Assembly: GCF_933775445.1 (NCBI RefSeq)
Contig: NC_065877.1
Location: 27,404,001-27,468,000, forward strand
Direction of reading: 5' to 3'
From: Argentina anserina
Taxonomy: Eukaryota; Streptophyta; Magnoliopsida; Rosales; Rosaceae
DNA length: 64,000 bases
The position numbers were made by a program, and so were the translations under genes. Shown here piece by piece: positions 48,879 through 62,700 of this stretch (positions are counted from its first letter, which is position 1; the number at the start of each line of letters is the position of its first letter). The notes under the pieces were generated by a model. It searched no databases and was not told where the DNA came from. It saw only the letters and a program-made list of their open reading frames with translations.

Positions 48879-51800
48879 CTGATCGGTCTCTGAGAAGGGT
48901 TTTGAGTTGTGATGAAAGGTTTTTGTGATTTGAGGAGTGTGGTGAGGAAAGAGTGAAGGAAGGTTCAGCTATATAAAACCAAGGAGGAGAGTTGCATGGC
49001 CCACTGTTTCAAACCAGCTAAGAATGAGATAGATATTTGAGTGCAAAACCAGATGCGCTTTGTTTGGCAATTTGGCCGGGTCTGAGCTCAGACGCTTCGA
49101 TTGGCAGATAATCTCAACTATAATGGCCTTTTCTAATTTTCCTAATTATGTCTATTACGTTGATATTACAAGGATGCCCCTTTGCCAACCCATTATTCGT
49201 TTCATAAGAGTAGTCGACTACAAGCTCAATCTCCAAAGAATTATATAACTAGATCTTATTCTCATTTTCTGGAAGAAAATTAGAAAAGAAGAAAAACTGG
49301 AGCCATGGCAGATGCATAGTTTATCAGAACAAGACAAAACACAAGGGAATTATCATGGCCCTCGATCTTATTTTCTAAGAAATGTTGAGCAATCTTAGTT
49401 AACAACTTCACTTTAAATATTCTTTTGAATGTTTTAAGCATTTTAAAGTTGTCGATCAACCACTTTGGTGTTCCGACTTCGTTGTTATCCGTAGCATAAT
49501 TGTTTACGCTTCGATATGCATTAGTTAATGTTATCACATTTTTCATAATTCGAAACCTTATTTGTTTTTATATTTGACTAAATATAGAAGAAAATTCGAA
49601 AATAAATCAATGATTTGTACGTTGTTTATATACAAATTTAACTGATTGGCAAGAAATTAGTGCCTTAATTGATTGGAGACAGTTTAAGAAGGCATGGAGG
49701 CTATGAGGGCCAAATATAATTAGCACCGCAAGCCACTAAGTATACAAGAGTGCTTATGAAATACAAATCACATATAATGAATACTTGGATTAATTAAGGT
49801 TCAAGTAAGCAAAGGTAATCATGTAACTAGATTGTAGGATAACATTGTTGGTTGTTGCTCTTGTGTAGTACTCATGGAGTCATGGTATTCCTATATATAT
49901 TTATATAATCATCAACAGCATGCAACAGCAACAAGAACAAAAAAGTAAGCTGTTTGTTGGTAAGCAGTCTAGTATATTTGCAACCGTAGGTTTTGTGTTT
50001 CAGATCACATAGTGAAGAGAAAAGAAGAAAACAAGATAAAATGGTTAATTTTAATTTGGCTGGGAATCTTGTTCGCCTCTCATCGATCATCATCGCCACT
50101 AGTACCAACTTTTGTCTTCACACAAATTCCAGTATGCGTTATACCAGCTTTTGTTAAATTGTTGCCAACAAACCTCTGCAAATTAAAGATGTCATCCATG
50201 CATGGAATTATGAACTGTAAAGAAGTGTCAGCTCTGACCTCTCTCATGGAATTATGAATGGTTCGGCTTTACCAAACCGCTTAATATATCCTCATTCATT
50301 TCTTTATTTAATTGAATACCAATTGGGTTCCGAAACCACTTATATGCAGTCGTTGATACCTCGCACGACAAAAATTATTGAATTATTGTACAATTGCATG
50401 CGATGCAATCGTAATCGTCCGGACATTTGATCACTATGTATTTATATTAAAATTATTAATTTCAAACATTCACACTGAGATGTGTATTTACACTACGTCA
50501 TACAATGAAAACTCTGTTCTTAGGCATTACGTTTTGGTAAACTGTAAAAGCTATCAGAGAAGTTTTACTACTAATTTGAGCTAGTGAATTGCTATTGAAA
50601 GTTACAGCGGTACAGCCTACCCTAAAGGGATCGGAAATGGGCCAAAAAAAGGTTCACTAATTGAGCGAGTACGAGGCTAGGTTAGGACAGAAACAATCAA
50701 TGAAACCAAAATGAAAGCTTGGATTGGCTAATTGTTTGTAATTGTGGTCCAAATGCTGTAAGGGTACCACAACTTGCTAGGGACAAATCTCAAAGTTCCG
50801 ATATTATAACCACTTGTGCGGTTGCCCCAATATTGTATATTTTTGTAGTTAATAATAATTTGGGGCTACGTTACTTAGTTGGGGTGTGCATAATTGCATA
50901 CGATGTCTATTGGTAGTCTTTTTCGTTCTTCTCGAGTTGGTGAATGTCAAACACTAGAAATATAAATTGAGATGCTATATACGTATCTATTTCTAAGAAG
51001 CGACATATAGCTAGACACAACCACCCAACCAAAGGAAAAACAATATCTATCTCATGCATGTGTTAGCTAATTAAAACAATGTCTAGTGTATGTTGCTGAC
51101 CCAAATCCTTTGGAAAAACAATGTCTGATGCATCTTAATTAGCTAGTTCCTTTCAATTGGACTAAATGGATCAGCAGGTGTAGTGACCCATTCAAAATCG
51201 TCCCTACTGTCATGCATGGCTATGTGTACGCCCTCTTTGGATCAAACCAATGTTACCGATCAAGCTAATCCTTATCATCACACAATTGTTTCAAACAAAG
51301 AAAAAACTCTCAAACCATGCCATGTCTTATTAAGGGAGAAAATTAGGCTTAGATTTGATAACTATCGGATATAATAATAGTAATTAACATGATAATTGTG
51401 TTTGAGTAGTGGAACGTATAATTCATTAGAATTAGCTAGGGTTCAAACATTCAATTATTCTCGTTTTGGAAGATAATGAAGACATATATGCATTATGTTG
51501 CACTGCCTAGCTAGTTTAATTTGTGTCCCACCGCCACCCCCTCTACCATATATCGTTATTTGTATTATATAAAGATATAAAATCTTGATAATGCAAACGT
51601 AAAGATAAATTTTAGTCTCTAAAGGCATTATGTGCTTAACGAAATCGTGAAAGATACTTAGGATTTGGGTCATGTGCTTCAGAGGAAAGTATGGGGATCT
51701 CCGAGTTCTTGGAGCAAAACTTTGTTAAGATATTGACTACATTTTTTTTTGCCAGATCACCATTAATTTAACTAAATCATATTGAATGGAAAATAGAAAA

Positions 51801-52288
51801 TGACCACAAGGCAGTATATGCTATTCGAAAACTGCCGACTAGATAATCGGACAAACATATAGAAATGCAGAGAGATAATCAAGTAGTGTATGCTGTCTAC
51901 TTATTTATCAAGACAAAATCACAGCTACGGATTTCATTCTTTACCCCAGGGTTACTACTTGGTGGAAAATGAAATTTTAAATAAATACTTCATATATGAT
52001 ACTTGAGGTAGGAAAATGGACCATTTGGCTTATGGGTTTTTCATATATATTTTATTTTTTGAGGTGATATTATCCAAACCAGGTCAACTGAAAACAGAAA
52101 CTTAGTTACCACAACCAACTACTAACTGGCGGCAGGTCGGATTACACCTCATTGTGTCTAAATAGAGGTCATACCGTGCCCTTTAAATATATCAAAACAT
52201 TCAAATCCTCCCCTCTGAGGCACGGCAAAGTAGCACTTCTAGTTTTCTCATTTTACACTTCTGTTGAGCTCTACGTACGAACGTAAAT
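48879..52288. other. Spacer between the SAUR78-like and SWEET genes
   Basis: The first 150 bp are the SAUR promoter. The rest is AT-rich with scattered short open frames (60-90 codons), none with a domain I recognise. No repeat with clear ends was identified. The SWEET promoter is expected just before 52289. Confidence 0.5.
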
Positions 52289-53767
52289 ATGGCCAACATA
52301 AACGCCATTAGAACTGTCGTTGGGATCATTGGTCTGTAATTATTTTTGGCATTTCAGTTCTCTATTTTGTTTTCTAATTTACGTATCTTAATTTCATATA
52401 TAGTCTAGTTAGCATATATATATGTCCATATCGCATAAATTTGCTTATCTTTCTTACCTCCCCCTTGTAGGTAATGTCATCTCTTTCGGCTTGTTTACGT
52501 CTCCAATGTAAGCAATCACTCGTTCATATTCATAGATACCTAATGCTCATATCCTTTCAGAAACATTTCGAAATATAACAGGGCTTGCATGGATATCTGC
52601 ACAGCTGCAGTTCTACAAACAAAACTAGTGCACTTGAATATTTTCCCATCTTGCTATATATATCCTAGCTCACTAGCTATAACTGCCCTGAAACTATGAA
52701 TTTCGAAATTTTGCAGCCCAACGTTTGTAAAGATAATTAGGGACAAATCAGTAGGAGATTTCAAGCCGGATCCTTACGTAGCAACTTTGCTGAACTGTGC
52801 TCTCTGGTCTTTTTATGGCCTTCCCATTGTGCATCCCGATAGTCTACTCGTTGTTACGATCAATGGCACTGGCTTTTTTATCGAACTCATCTATGTTTCA
52901 ATCTTTCTCATATATTCTCCTGCCAAAAACGAGTAAGTAAATTTTAGATTGCTTGCTAGCTAACGTACTTATAACTATTTTAGAGAGAGACAGAGGTTTA
53001 GGTTTATACGTACACCCATGCATGCATGACACTGTACGTGGTTAACATTTCTACTCTTTCGTTCTTTCTTTTTCAGCGAAAAATCATCAGTGCCCTTATG
53101 GTTGAAGCAATCTTTTTCGCTGTTGTGGTTTTTATTACCATTCAAGTCTACCATAACACTAAAGAAAGGTCAATGATAATTGGGATCTTGTGTGTTGTGT
53201 TCAATATCATTATGTATGCATCACCCTTAACAGTGATGGTAAGTACTACAGTTCATTACATTAATATATCTTTTTGAAATGTTAGTCTAATTTTCGGATA
53301 ACCAATTACATTTTTCGGTTGGCTGCTTATAGAAAATGGTGATCAAGACAAGAAGTGTCAAGTACATGCCATTTGCCCTCTCACTCGCCAACTTTTCCAA
53401 TGGAGTTATCTGGTCTATATATGCACTCCTCAAGTTTGATCCCTATGTTCTGGTAATTATCTAACAGAATCAAATATATATGATCGATCTCTATATTACT
53501 TTGCATGAAAGTAAAAGTACCGGGTAGAACGAAACAACGTACATACTATGCAACAACAATTATGTAACAAAAATAAAAAATCTTGATAGTAATTTTCAAA
53601 ATAATTGACTAATCATTGTCTTTTAAAAATCATGGCAGATTCCTAATGGTTTGGGAACGCTTTCGGGCTTGGTGCAACTCATCTTGTATGGCACTTTCTA
53701 CAGAACCACGAATTGGGATGATAACGAAGAAGAGCCAAAACCTGAAGTTGAACTCCCTAAAGTTTAG
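52289..53767 (+). CDS. SWEET sugar transporter (MtN3/saliva family), six exons; exon 3 border doubtful
   Basis: A bidirectional sugar uniporter of the plasma or vacuolar membrane; the sequence looks like clade II (SWEET4-8), from memory, a clade that mostly carries hexoses. Exons: 52289-52331 ([15 protein letters not shown]), 52471-52507, 52718-52932, 53077-53238, 53333-53452, 53639-53767; about 235 residues if intact, seven membrane helices in two MtN3 repeats. Conserved features: [66 protein letters not shown]. The odd point is exon 3: its only good donor is AACGA|GTAAGT, one base short of the phase needed to read [14 protein letters not shown] in exon 4. Alternatives are an exon 4 acceptor 14 bases later (ATCATCAG), which restores frame but drops five residues, a recent one-base deletion, or an assembly error. 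The acidic tail [12 protein letters not shown] is normal. Confidence 0.88.
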
Positions 53768-54353
53768 AGAGATCAGAGATCATCCCAAATGATCGTGCAT
53801 AATGTTTGAGCCGTTCAAGAGATGGTGATGATCACGAATAGAATCGTGTAAAAAGTTCTATGAGCTGCTCGGATGTAATCTCATTATCTTATGATTATGA
53901 GCTGCCCGAAAACTTGAATTTTCACTACCTCGCGAGTAATATGTATATATATATATATATATATATAAGTTAACAGAAAGGGCAAATTATAAAACGTAGC
54001 ATCGCATCCCTGTGTCATCTTTAAAATTGTTTTGTTTCGTCGATAATTATGAAGTGTGAAATGGATCATATTTTAATTCTTGACTAAAATTTCGGTAAAA
54101 ACGGAAATATCGAGAATCCGAAAATTTGAAATTTAGATTTTAAAAAATAATTAAGTAAATTGATGGAAATTTATATAAAAACATGGAAATTTTGAATGAA
54201 ACTTTAATAAATGTTTATTTGATCAATTATCTACTATATGTCATAAGAAATTATTATATAACTATTAGTTTATAGTGAGTTATATTAATTTAAGGTGAAA
54301 TAATCGTCAAACATTATCAAAAATTTACTTAAAATATGTATATATATATATAC

Positions 54354-54716
54354 AGTCTATCCAGAGTGAAGTTCTAATTTTAACATACTTTTCGGTCAAA
54401 TATTTTCACAAAAAGAAATTCAATATTTAGGTATGCTATTCAAGATCATCTCTACAAAGTTTCATCCAATGTGACAATGGTTTGGGCTTCAAATTTGAGA
54501 TTTGCACGAACGGTTCATGTTGAACAGTTTTAATTCGTTTATTAATATAATCTAATTTCAATACCTTAACGATATCCGAATTGGATGAAACTTTGTAGAG
54601 ATTATCTTGAATAACATACCTAAATATTGAATTGCTTATGGTGAAAAATTTGATCGAAAAGTATGCTAAAATTAGAACTTCACTCTGTAATTTCAGAGTG
54701 AAGTTTCACTCTAGAT
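54354..54716. mobile_element. Fold-back MITE, about 363 bp, with long inverted arms
   Basis: The left arm CCAGAGTGAAGTTCTAATTT, followed by TAACATACTTTTCGGTCAAA, is answered in reverse complement by TTTGATCGAAAAGTATGCTA, then AAATTAGAACTTCACTCTG. The pairing continues inward (CTACAAAGTTTCATCCAAT against ATTGGATGAAACTTTGTAG), so nearly the whole element folds back. The right end carries an extra CAGAGTGAAG repeat. It is flanked by (TA)n on both sides, which hides the target duplication. A one-arm copy exists at 36990-37075. Confidence 0.88.
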
Positions 54717-55644
54717 AAAAATTATATATATATATATACCCTATAAGAGGCTATGTCATCACACATTATTTACATATGATACATTAAACATGAAATTACA
54801 TGAGTAGTTTAATAATAATGTCTCTTTATAATTTTACATATACTGATTTATATACCAACCATAGGGTTTGTGGGTGATTGACTGTGAGTTGTGGTACTAG
54901 TAGTTCCCGTTCAGATCAAGCATTTCTCAACTTTGACCATAACCATAGTTTTGTGAAAATTGTGCATTAGATTGTGTCCATATGTTTTCAGTTGATTGCA
55001 TCTCATTAGAGAATAAATATGGTGGATAAGGCATGTTGAATTTCCCCTATAAGAGTAAAGTTCAGCATTGCTTCCTCTTACACTAAAATGGTTCGATTCC
55101 CCTCAACAACTAGTTTAGTTTTATTTCAATTTTAGGTGAATGTTGAGACATGAAATATAATATATAATAAAAAGCCATATATAACAATAAGTTTATTATA
55201 AATTTGTGTTTATAAAAAAAATAGATCTGAGGTTTGATTCTTCTAACCAGTGATTTTTTTTTTAAGTTGGTGTGATATGTGGCGATATTATCGGGAAATT
55301 TCAAAAATTTCTATAAAAAATGATTAGTATGTAATATATATATCCATATAGCGAAAAATAGAAACTTTCACTAAAATATTAAAAAAATTATGAATATTTT
55401 AGACTTTGTTCTTCAGTGCTATGCGGGGAGATTTACTCTACAAAAGAATTTCGGCTAATTGCAGGGCCTCTCCAACCTGGATGCCCTGAGCATACATGCA
55501 TATGGACATGTGGTAATTTGTAGACCATCCCACGTTGACACCAATCCGACAAAGAATTCTGCAAATTCACACGTGTGAACCGGAGTCTCCATTACCCGCG
55601 ATATTTCCAGACGCTTCGCTACTGCTCTCCCTCTATTACACTCC

Positions 55645-55680
55645 CGAACTTTCTGCACTGCTCCCAGCTGCCTTCTTATA
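55645..55680 (+). promoter_or_regulatory. Candidate heat-shock element and TATA box
   Basis: The inverted GAAnnTTC core CGAACTTTCT (55645-55654) matches the heat-shock-factor binding unit. A TTATAT TATA-like stretch follows at 55676, about 105 bp before the ATG. A single two-unit core is minimal; additional GAA/TTC half-sites lie nearby (55554-55560 and 55690-55705). Confidence 0.45.
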
Positions 55681-55782
55681 TCCCCAAACTTTTCTCGCCG
55701 GAACCAATCATCGATTAATCGCAACATCACGCGCTGAAATCCTGCGCTTGTAGAGATTCCGGTTGAGTACTTGCCTTCAAAT

Positions 55783-56330
55783 ATGGACGTGGAAGCAGTA
55801 GTGAACCACCTTCTCAATATCCCGGAGACCATCCCCTCTTACATCTATCCTTCTCATGCTGCTCATGGAACCAAAGAAAACCAAGGTGCTTCTACCATTC
55901 CGCTTGACATATTGGACTCTGCCAAGGACTACACGTTTTACTTGGATGTTCCTGGCTTGTCCAAATCTGATATTCAGGTACGTATCAACTTCTGTTTCCT
56001 CATATATGATTTCGGATTGGGTGTTTTTTTAGCTATGTGAGAGGAGAGGAATTAAAGGAAGACGTTATTGTGCAGGTTACTGTTGAAGATGACCATACTT
56101 TGGTGATTCGGGGCAACGGGAAGAGGAAGCGAGAAGATGGGGAGGAGGAAGGTTGCAAGTATATTAGGCTTGAGAGAAAAGGACCGCAGAAGATGATGAG
56201 GAAGTTCCGATTGCCTGAAAATGCCAATGTTGCAGCCATCACTGCCAAATGCGAAAACGGAGTTCTGACTGTAGTTGTTGAGAAGCATCCCCCTTCCAAA
56301 CCCAAAACAGTTGCTGTCGACATTTCTTGA
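55783..56330 (+). CDS. Class III cytosolic small heat-shock protein (HSP17.4-III-like)
   Basis: An ATP-independent holdase chaperone of the alpha-crystallin family. Two exons, 55783-55977 and 56076-56330, join phase 0 at DIQ|VTVEDD to give 149 residues. The alpha-crystallin domain covers about residues 40-140 (IPLDILDSAKDYTFYLDVPG, SKSDIQ, then DDHTLVIRGNGKRKR, CKYIRLER, MRKFRLPENANV, GVLTVVVEK). The wording of the N-terminus (MDVEAVVNHLLNIPETI) and the GNGKRKRE insertion match class III proteins (Arabidopsis HSP17.4-III) better than classes I or II. The C-terminus has PKTVAVDIS in place of a canonical I-x-I motif, as in that class. It converges on the NOC1 gene; the stop codons are about 430 bp apart. 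Confidence 0.93.
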
Positions 56331-56758
56331 AGCGAACAGGGGATGATGTCGTAGAAGAAGCTAGGCTGGACTTTGATCGATATGTAGGCAAAATCCTTTT
56401 TTTTTTGTTCACCTGCATGGTGTAGATAGATTAGTCTTTCCAGGCTTTAGGCGCATCAAGTTGTAATGCATCTCTGTTTCAGCTACAACTTTGCAAGACC
56501 ACATTTTTTATTTGAATGCTTTGTGTTTGCGTTTCTTTTGCTATGGGAATGATGGTATTATTTGTCTCGCATACTCGCGAATTGGAACATCATAGTTTCT
56601 TTCACCGACAATACTGATGGTACAATGATCCAGAGGTTCTTATAAGTTATAGTCGTACAAAATGGTACAATGTAGACTAAAGCTTAACAAAATCTCCGAC
56701 GTTTCTCGGGTATGAAAATGTATGAATGAATTTTAAAAACAAGAGGGCAAAATTTGGT

Positions 56759-59700
56759 TCAATCAGATGACTTCCTCTTCTTTCGAGGCTTGGATTTCTT
56801 GCTTTTGGATTTCTCCTTAGCGGGGGCGTCACCCTCGTCAAACAAATGCTCATACTCTTCCAAACTCGCAAACGGAGATGCTGCAGCTTTACCCCGCTTC
56901 CGTTTACCTTTCTGCTTGATATCCTCTATAGGCACATCTTCATCTTCATCATCATCATCATCGTCGGCGTCTCCTATATCAATAGCATCATCACTTACAT
57001 CATCACTCTCATCACTATTTCCAGTGGCATCAATATCTTCTTCCTCTCCAATATCAGAGGGCACATCGAGATCGGCATCGCTGCCATCACTGGCATTACC
57101 GATCAGGTCTTCATCATCGTCATTGGCAACCTGGTCTAGATCATCGTAATCATAGTCGCCATCTGCTTCCATGGCACTGCCAGCAGAATCCAGCATATTG
57201 TCGATCTCTTCATTGTCACTTTCATCATCACCACCACCATCCACATCAAATAACTCCGCAGCATCTTCATCTTCTGCTGTTGCCTTCTTCTTTTTCTTCT
57301 TCTTTGGTTTCTTTGAAGTATTCATTTTATTCATGTAGAACTTATGAAAGACGAGATCTTCTGCAGGTACATCTTCTTCAGCCAGTGACAGGATTTCTGG
57401 ACCTATGAATCGGTTGGTCATGTCAAGCTGGAACAAAATCTCAGTCAGTTGATGATGAGGGGCTTTAGCTTTGGGCAATTGTTAAATAAGGTTGAATACA
57501 GTAATTCAAGAGCAAAAGAGAAAGTCTCTTCTACATAAATGAAGAGATAAAGCTAAGATGGTAATTTTTTGAGAGAGGTACAGAATTGAGACCTTTTTTG
57601 CAGGTTCAATTTGTGAAGCGCCATGCCATGTGCTTGCCTTTGGTTTTTTATCCATAAACTTGTCCAGGAAAGCAGTAAGTGATAGGTCATTTAGGGGGTT
57701 TCCATTATAGACAATATTAGCTCCAGAGAGAAGTGTCTTTGCCATAGTTGAAACTGAAGGGTGGACATGAGAAGCAAGTACTGTCAACTCCCACCAGCTT
57801 ACACGGTCTGCATTGCTGTTCACCATAAAGAAAAGTTGTTAGAAAGTCAGAAAGAACATAGAAGTGAGATATTGTAAGGGGTGCAAGGGAAAGAAGATTC
57901 CGTTTAGTCATCTTTTTCGTCATTACTTTTATTGAACCATTAGCATGAGTTCTACACTCCTACATGATATGGACCATCCTGGTTTCCATCAGAAGCATTG
58001 AAATCACGGGTTCTAGCACATATAGAAGCTTAGTCAAGAATACTAACCAGTAGGAGGGCTCTCTGTGCCGTGGATCATAGCCTCCAGGTAGTGCAGTCTT
58101 CTCAGAGGACACTACTTGTGGTTGCTGCACACTACCCTTGAGCATCGTCTCTGAGTTCTTTGTATCCTTTCTAAAATAAAAGTCATCTCCTTCCTCAGAT
58201 GCTTCATCCTCAGAATATGAGTCAGGAGAGTCAATATCATCTTCTGAAGAATCATGATCGGAATTGGCGGTGTAACTCTTTTCATCACTGTTATGGACAA
58301 CTTTAACATTTTGTATCTGTAAGACGGGGCTTGGTTCATTATCAGTTTCTTCTATTACATCTTCAAAATGCTCAAGGTCATCATCAACTGACTCATTTTG
58401 GAGCACCATATTCCTGAGATTGACAAGTAGAGAGACTGTTTTATGACTTATTCGACAAATAAAGTGCACAAATATTTGATTTGGCCGTACACTTACCACA
58501 ATGGTGGCCGTGCTTTAAGAACTTCAGAAAGAAGAAAGAGGCACCCACATGCATATTGAGGCGGCTGCTGAAGGGCGACCTGTTCAAGCCAATATGTTTG
58601 TTAAATATTTCTCATAAGTCAAGAACAAGGGCAGTCAATCTACATTACACACTGCATATTTTCCTCAAAGATGCATGCTCTTATATTGTTTACAGGTAGA
58701 GCTATTTAATGTGGCATTATGGTCCCATTGGACACACAGAAAAGATGGATAGATGAAAAACAAACCTGCAGTAGACGTTTTGCAAAAGCAGCTGTACGCT
58801 TCACGTTGACATCAGATTTCATTGCTCTCAAAAGAAGTCCGATAAATGTTTCAGCCTACAAAGAAAGGACAGGAAAATATCCAACTCAAACAACACGACC
58901 TACAGCATAAATAGGAAGATACTTGGACTTTGAAATTGATTTTCTGCACATTCATCAGTGAGAGGAAGTGCAGAAAGTCATTTTACTTACCTTGGAAGTA
59001 TTCATGGCAGCCGGAAGCAGTAGTTTTGAGTACAAGGCTCGGTAAAACCTATCACTGACAATTTGATTCTTAGATGAAATATGGTGAAGAAGCATCAGTG
59101 CTTGAACTCCTACATTAAAGTTAGTAGAATGAACCTGCATAAGGGCCCAAATTAGATTCAAAGAGTAAGATAATTGCTAAATCAAATGATACCAGTAAAG
59201 CTTTGAGCTTACCAACTGGAAAAGTGTTGGTGTTTGGGCCTCAACAAGGTCATCAGCCTCATTCTTCGAAACATAAGGGAATGCTCTATTGACGCCCTGT
59301 TAGGATGGCAAGAAAAGCGATGAAAAACAATTAGAGAAGTATTTGAAAAAGATTCTTTTTAAAACTTAAGTAGCATTTATTGTTTCATTCGTCATTTTCT
59401 TTCAGTGATTTCCTTGAAAAGCACAGAGAAGAACATTGGTAGCGTCATAGTGCCATGTTTTGACTGATAGCTAAAAAATGTATCCTATAGTGTTGACTCA
59501 ATTTGTACTTACCATCAAGAGAGCTGATAGAAGGCGTGAATCCAATTCAACATGAGTATCTGTGGAATTCTTCCATTTGCCATTTTTATGAGAACTAGGT
59601 GGCTTTTTGCCCCCTCCTTTCTTGCTCTTCTCTGTCTTTTCACCACTACCAGCCTCAGAAATGAGTACCTGAAATGTACTTCAAGAATATGAATATTTAT

Positions 59701-62700
59701 TTTCGAATTCGTAATTGACGTTCATAAGCAAACAAAACAGACTCGTAGCTTAGACATTGAAATAATAGACTTGAATATGTAAATCGTCTTTTCATGAGAA
59801 ACATCAACAACATAATCTTAAAACACAGGTTAAATGATTGGAAAAAGAATGTGTATTACTTGCTTGTGAGAAAAACTCAGGGGTTGCAAGCATTAAGGCA
59901 AGAGTATTCAAAAGAAAAAGTACATATAGTTCACTCAAACCTTGATTTGATTGGAAAAGAATGTTTATTACTTGCTTGTGTAGAAAATTTTACAAGTTCC
60001 AAGCTCAAAGGCAAGAGTATTCAAAACACAAAAGAAAGTATAGTTCAGTCATAGTACCTTGAAAAGTGCAAAATATACATCTACCAAACTTTTTGCCACC
60101 TTTGGTCCATCTCCTGTATTTCTTAGTTGAATTTGGCTCAAAAAGTTAACCTGCAGTTGTAAACAGTTAGATCACGAAAAGTTTCAAGCCATGCTAAATC
60201 CAAATAAATGAATGCATGCAGTTTCCGGACATTTTGAGTGGCTCATCAAGAACTTAAACTTTGTTGCCGACCAAAAAACAATCATCTTTTTAGGCAGATC
60301 GAAAAGAACACATTAGATCTAAAACCCGGAGTTCCGGAATGTGATTGATACAGCACCTGTACGTAAGAAGTTTCCGACAGAATGACAATTGACATACACA
60401 TCTTATCTGGGAAAAATATGTACATTCTTCTATGCACATTCATAAGTATCTCTTTACAAAACTAAATCTTCAATTTATATTTGTTTTCAAATTATTTCAG
60501 GTACAACTTCTATGGTGCAATGGAATTTGAAGAACCTATACCCTAATATCTATACAAAGTCACATGTGGCCAATTTATTTACATTTTCAATGATTTTGAC
60601 CATTTGGGAGCTTTTTGTCAGTGTTTTCTTGGCTTTGAGGATCACTTAGACAGTTGGACTTAACTTCTCTAAATATCTAGTCGCTCTACCATGGCAGCAT
60701 TATCCATAATATTACCCATAGACCCACCGTCATAACTAGTAAGACCTAAGGATTTCAATAAGATCAAAACCAAATTAATCTATTTACTGCCAAGACAGCA
60801 TTATTCCATATCATTACTAACTCAGAAATTCACCACTACTAAAATTTAAGATTAAAAAGATTAAACACTATCAGTCACTGGAAATGAAAAGGAGTATGTA
60901 ACCATGAAAGTTGAATAGTAAGATTACTACAAGAGTACTAAGATGACAAGGTAGGGAATAATTTATTGCTAGTGTCAGTGACATGACATACCGCATGGTA
61001 TTTTGCTTGTAAGGTCAAATGCGGCCGAAAGAGAAAAGAGTCAACCTCAGCAATCACCACGGCCTGTTCAATAACCACAAGGACCACAACTCTAGTCAGA
61101 ATTGAGATGCAACGGCACCAAAACAATTACTAGGATCCACCAATTACATATGCCAAATTGAGAGAGACGACAAGCTTGATGTCATTATTATTATGCACAA
61201 TAAAATTTGGTGTCATTATTATCGAGATAAAAGTGGATGCATATATCATAATGCACCAAACTTTAAAAGCTTGATGTTACAAAAACAGAAAATATATTCT
61301 AAAGTTTCGAGTTTAGACTAGCATGTTGCACTGTAGTACCTTCATGTTTGGATGGTCACGCAAAAGGTTTGATAGGTGAAAATCAGCATCTGAAGCACCC
61401 TTATTTTTAGGATCTCCCAGCTGTAAGTTATAAGCAAGCAATAAGGCAGGTCAGCAGCAGTGAGAGGGAGAGTTTTTCGGCAATACAAGTGCAGTGGTGA
61501 GCCTTAACTTACTTTATTTACTATAGCAGAGAGTAATCTTCGCTCCTGCTCCGATTTACTCTTCAGTAACACATATATAGTCTGAAAGTAGTTATGAAGA
61601 GAATAAATTGTGTCAGCCTAAAATAAACTTCTTTTTTATTTATGAGCATAAGAAATTTAGAATTTTTGGTCTGGTAACTAAAATTGTTTACTTCAACCAA
61701 ATATGCTTAGTGATATCAGATAGGCCTGCATCTCTTGTATATTGCTTTGCCTTGTATCAAATCACATATAAAGAGGAAACAGAAAAGAACAAGATACAAG
61801 TTTAACAATTAAATTTTGTAAATTTTGCTAAAACATAGATATAGAGAGAAATAGTGTGCTTGCACATGTAAATAGTTTAGGAAACAGTGAAACATTTCTC
61901 CAAAACTAAAGAAGAGCCACATATATCTGACCATGAAAAAGAAAGTCATTGGATCAAAAGACATGTTGAAAGCTCTTGAGGAATTAACAATTAAGCCATT
62001 ACTCAAGGACTTCACACAAGAATAATAGAACAAGATCAATCAGGGAGGACTCTAACCTTCAATGCCTTGTTTTTAAGTTCAGGTAACATATCTCTTGATG
62101 CTTCCTCAAGGGCAATAACAAACCGTTCATACCTGAGATATTTTAATCAGGTTAAGATAGAAACAATTTTCCTAAAAATATTACCTTCTACTACACATTA
62201 CAAGCCATTGAATCTGTTTTTCTTTTCGTTTTTTTAATTGAGGGGGGAGGGGGGGGACTGATGTGGAAAAACAAAACAAAAAGACGATACCTTTGTTTCA
62301 AGCATTCCTCCCAATACCACAGAAGCAAAAGAGAGTAACCATCTTTTGTCTCCGGAAGATCATTAACAGGCCGCTGTATGAGGCTCTTAAGCTTGCGATC
62401 AGGTAGCAAGCTAGAAAAAAGAAGCATACTTGACGCGTCAGAACAGTAGAGCAGCTAACTTTATAAACACAAATTTCAGCAATAGAGTCAAAATTCAATT
62501 CAGAACTCCAAATGCACAAATAAATACTTTTTACCATTAGTTCATTACCAACAATAAGTGTCACTAAACAATACATGGTAGATCTGTAACACGAAGCACC
62601 CCAAACGAGAAAACCTTAAAATTCACTTGCACAGTTACATAAACTAGTGGACTACTTTAGTTCAAGTTGACATAGATGCTTGTTTAGTAGTTCATACATA

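Larger units (their letters stand above)
53768..55782. other. Spacer between SWEET and the small heat-shock gene
   Basis: It contains the SWEET 3' flank, an (AT)n run at 53945-53967, the MITE at 54354-54716 and, from about 55500, the heat-shock gene promoter. No further coding frame is supported. Confidence 0.55.

Noticed and set aside
50012..50257. 81-codon frame with a hydrophobic start (secreted peptide?)
   Set aside because: No cleavage-site logic, no Cys pattern, no promoter context; it lies in AT-rich intergenic DNA and is likely chance.
56754..57149. Serine-rich and isoleucine-rich plus-strand frames
   Set aside because: Antisense to the Asp/Glu-rich last exon of NOC1; the amino-acid bias is the complement of GAT/GAA codons.
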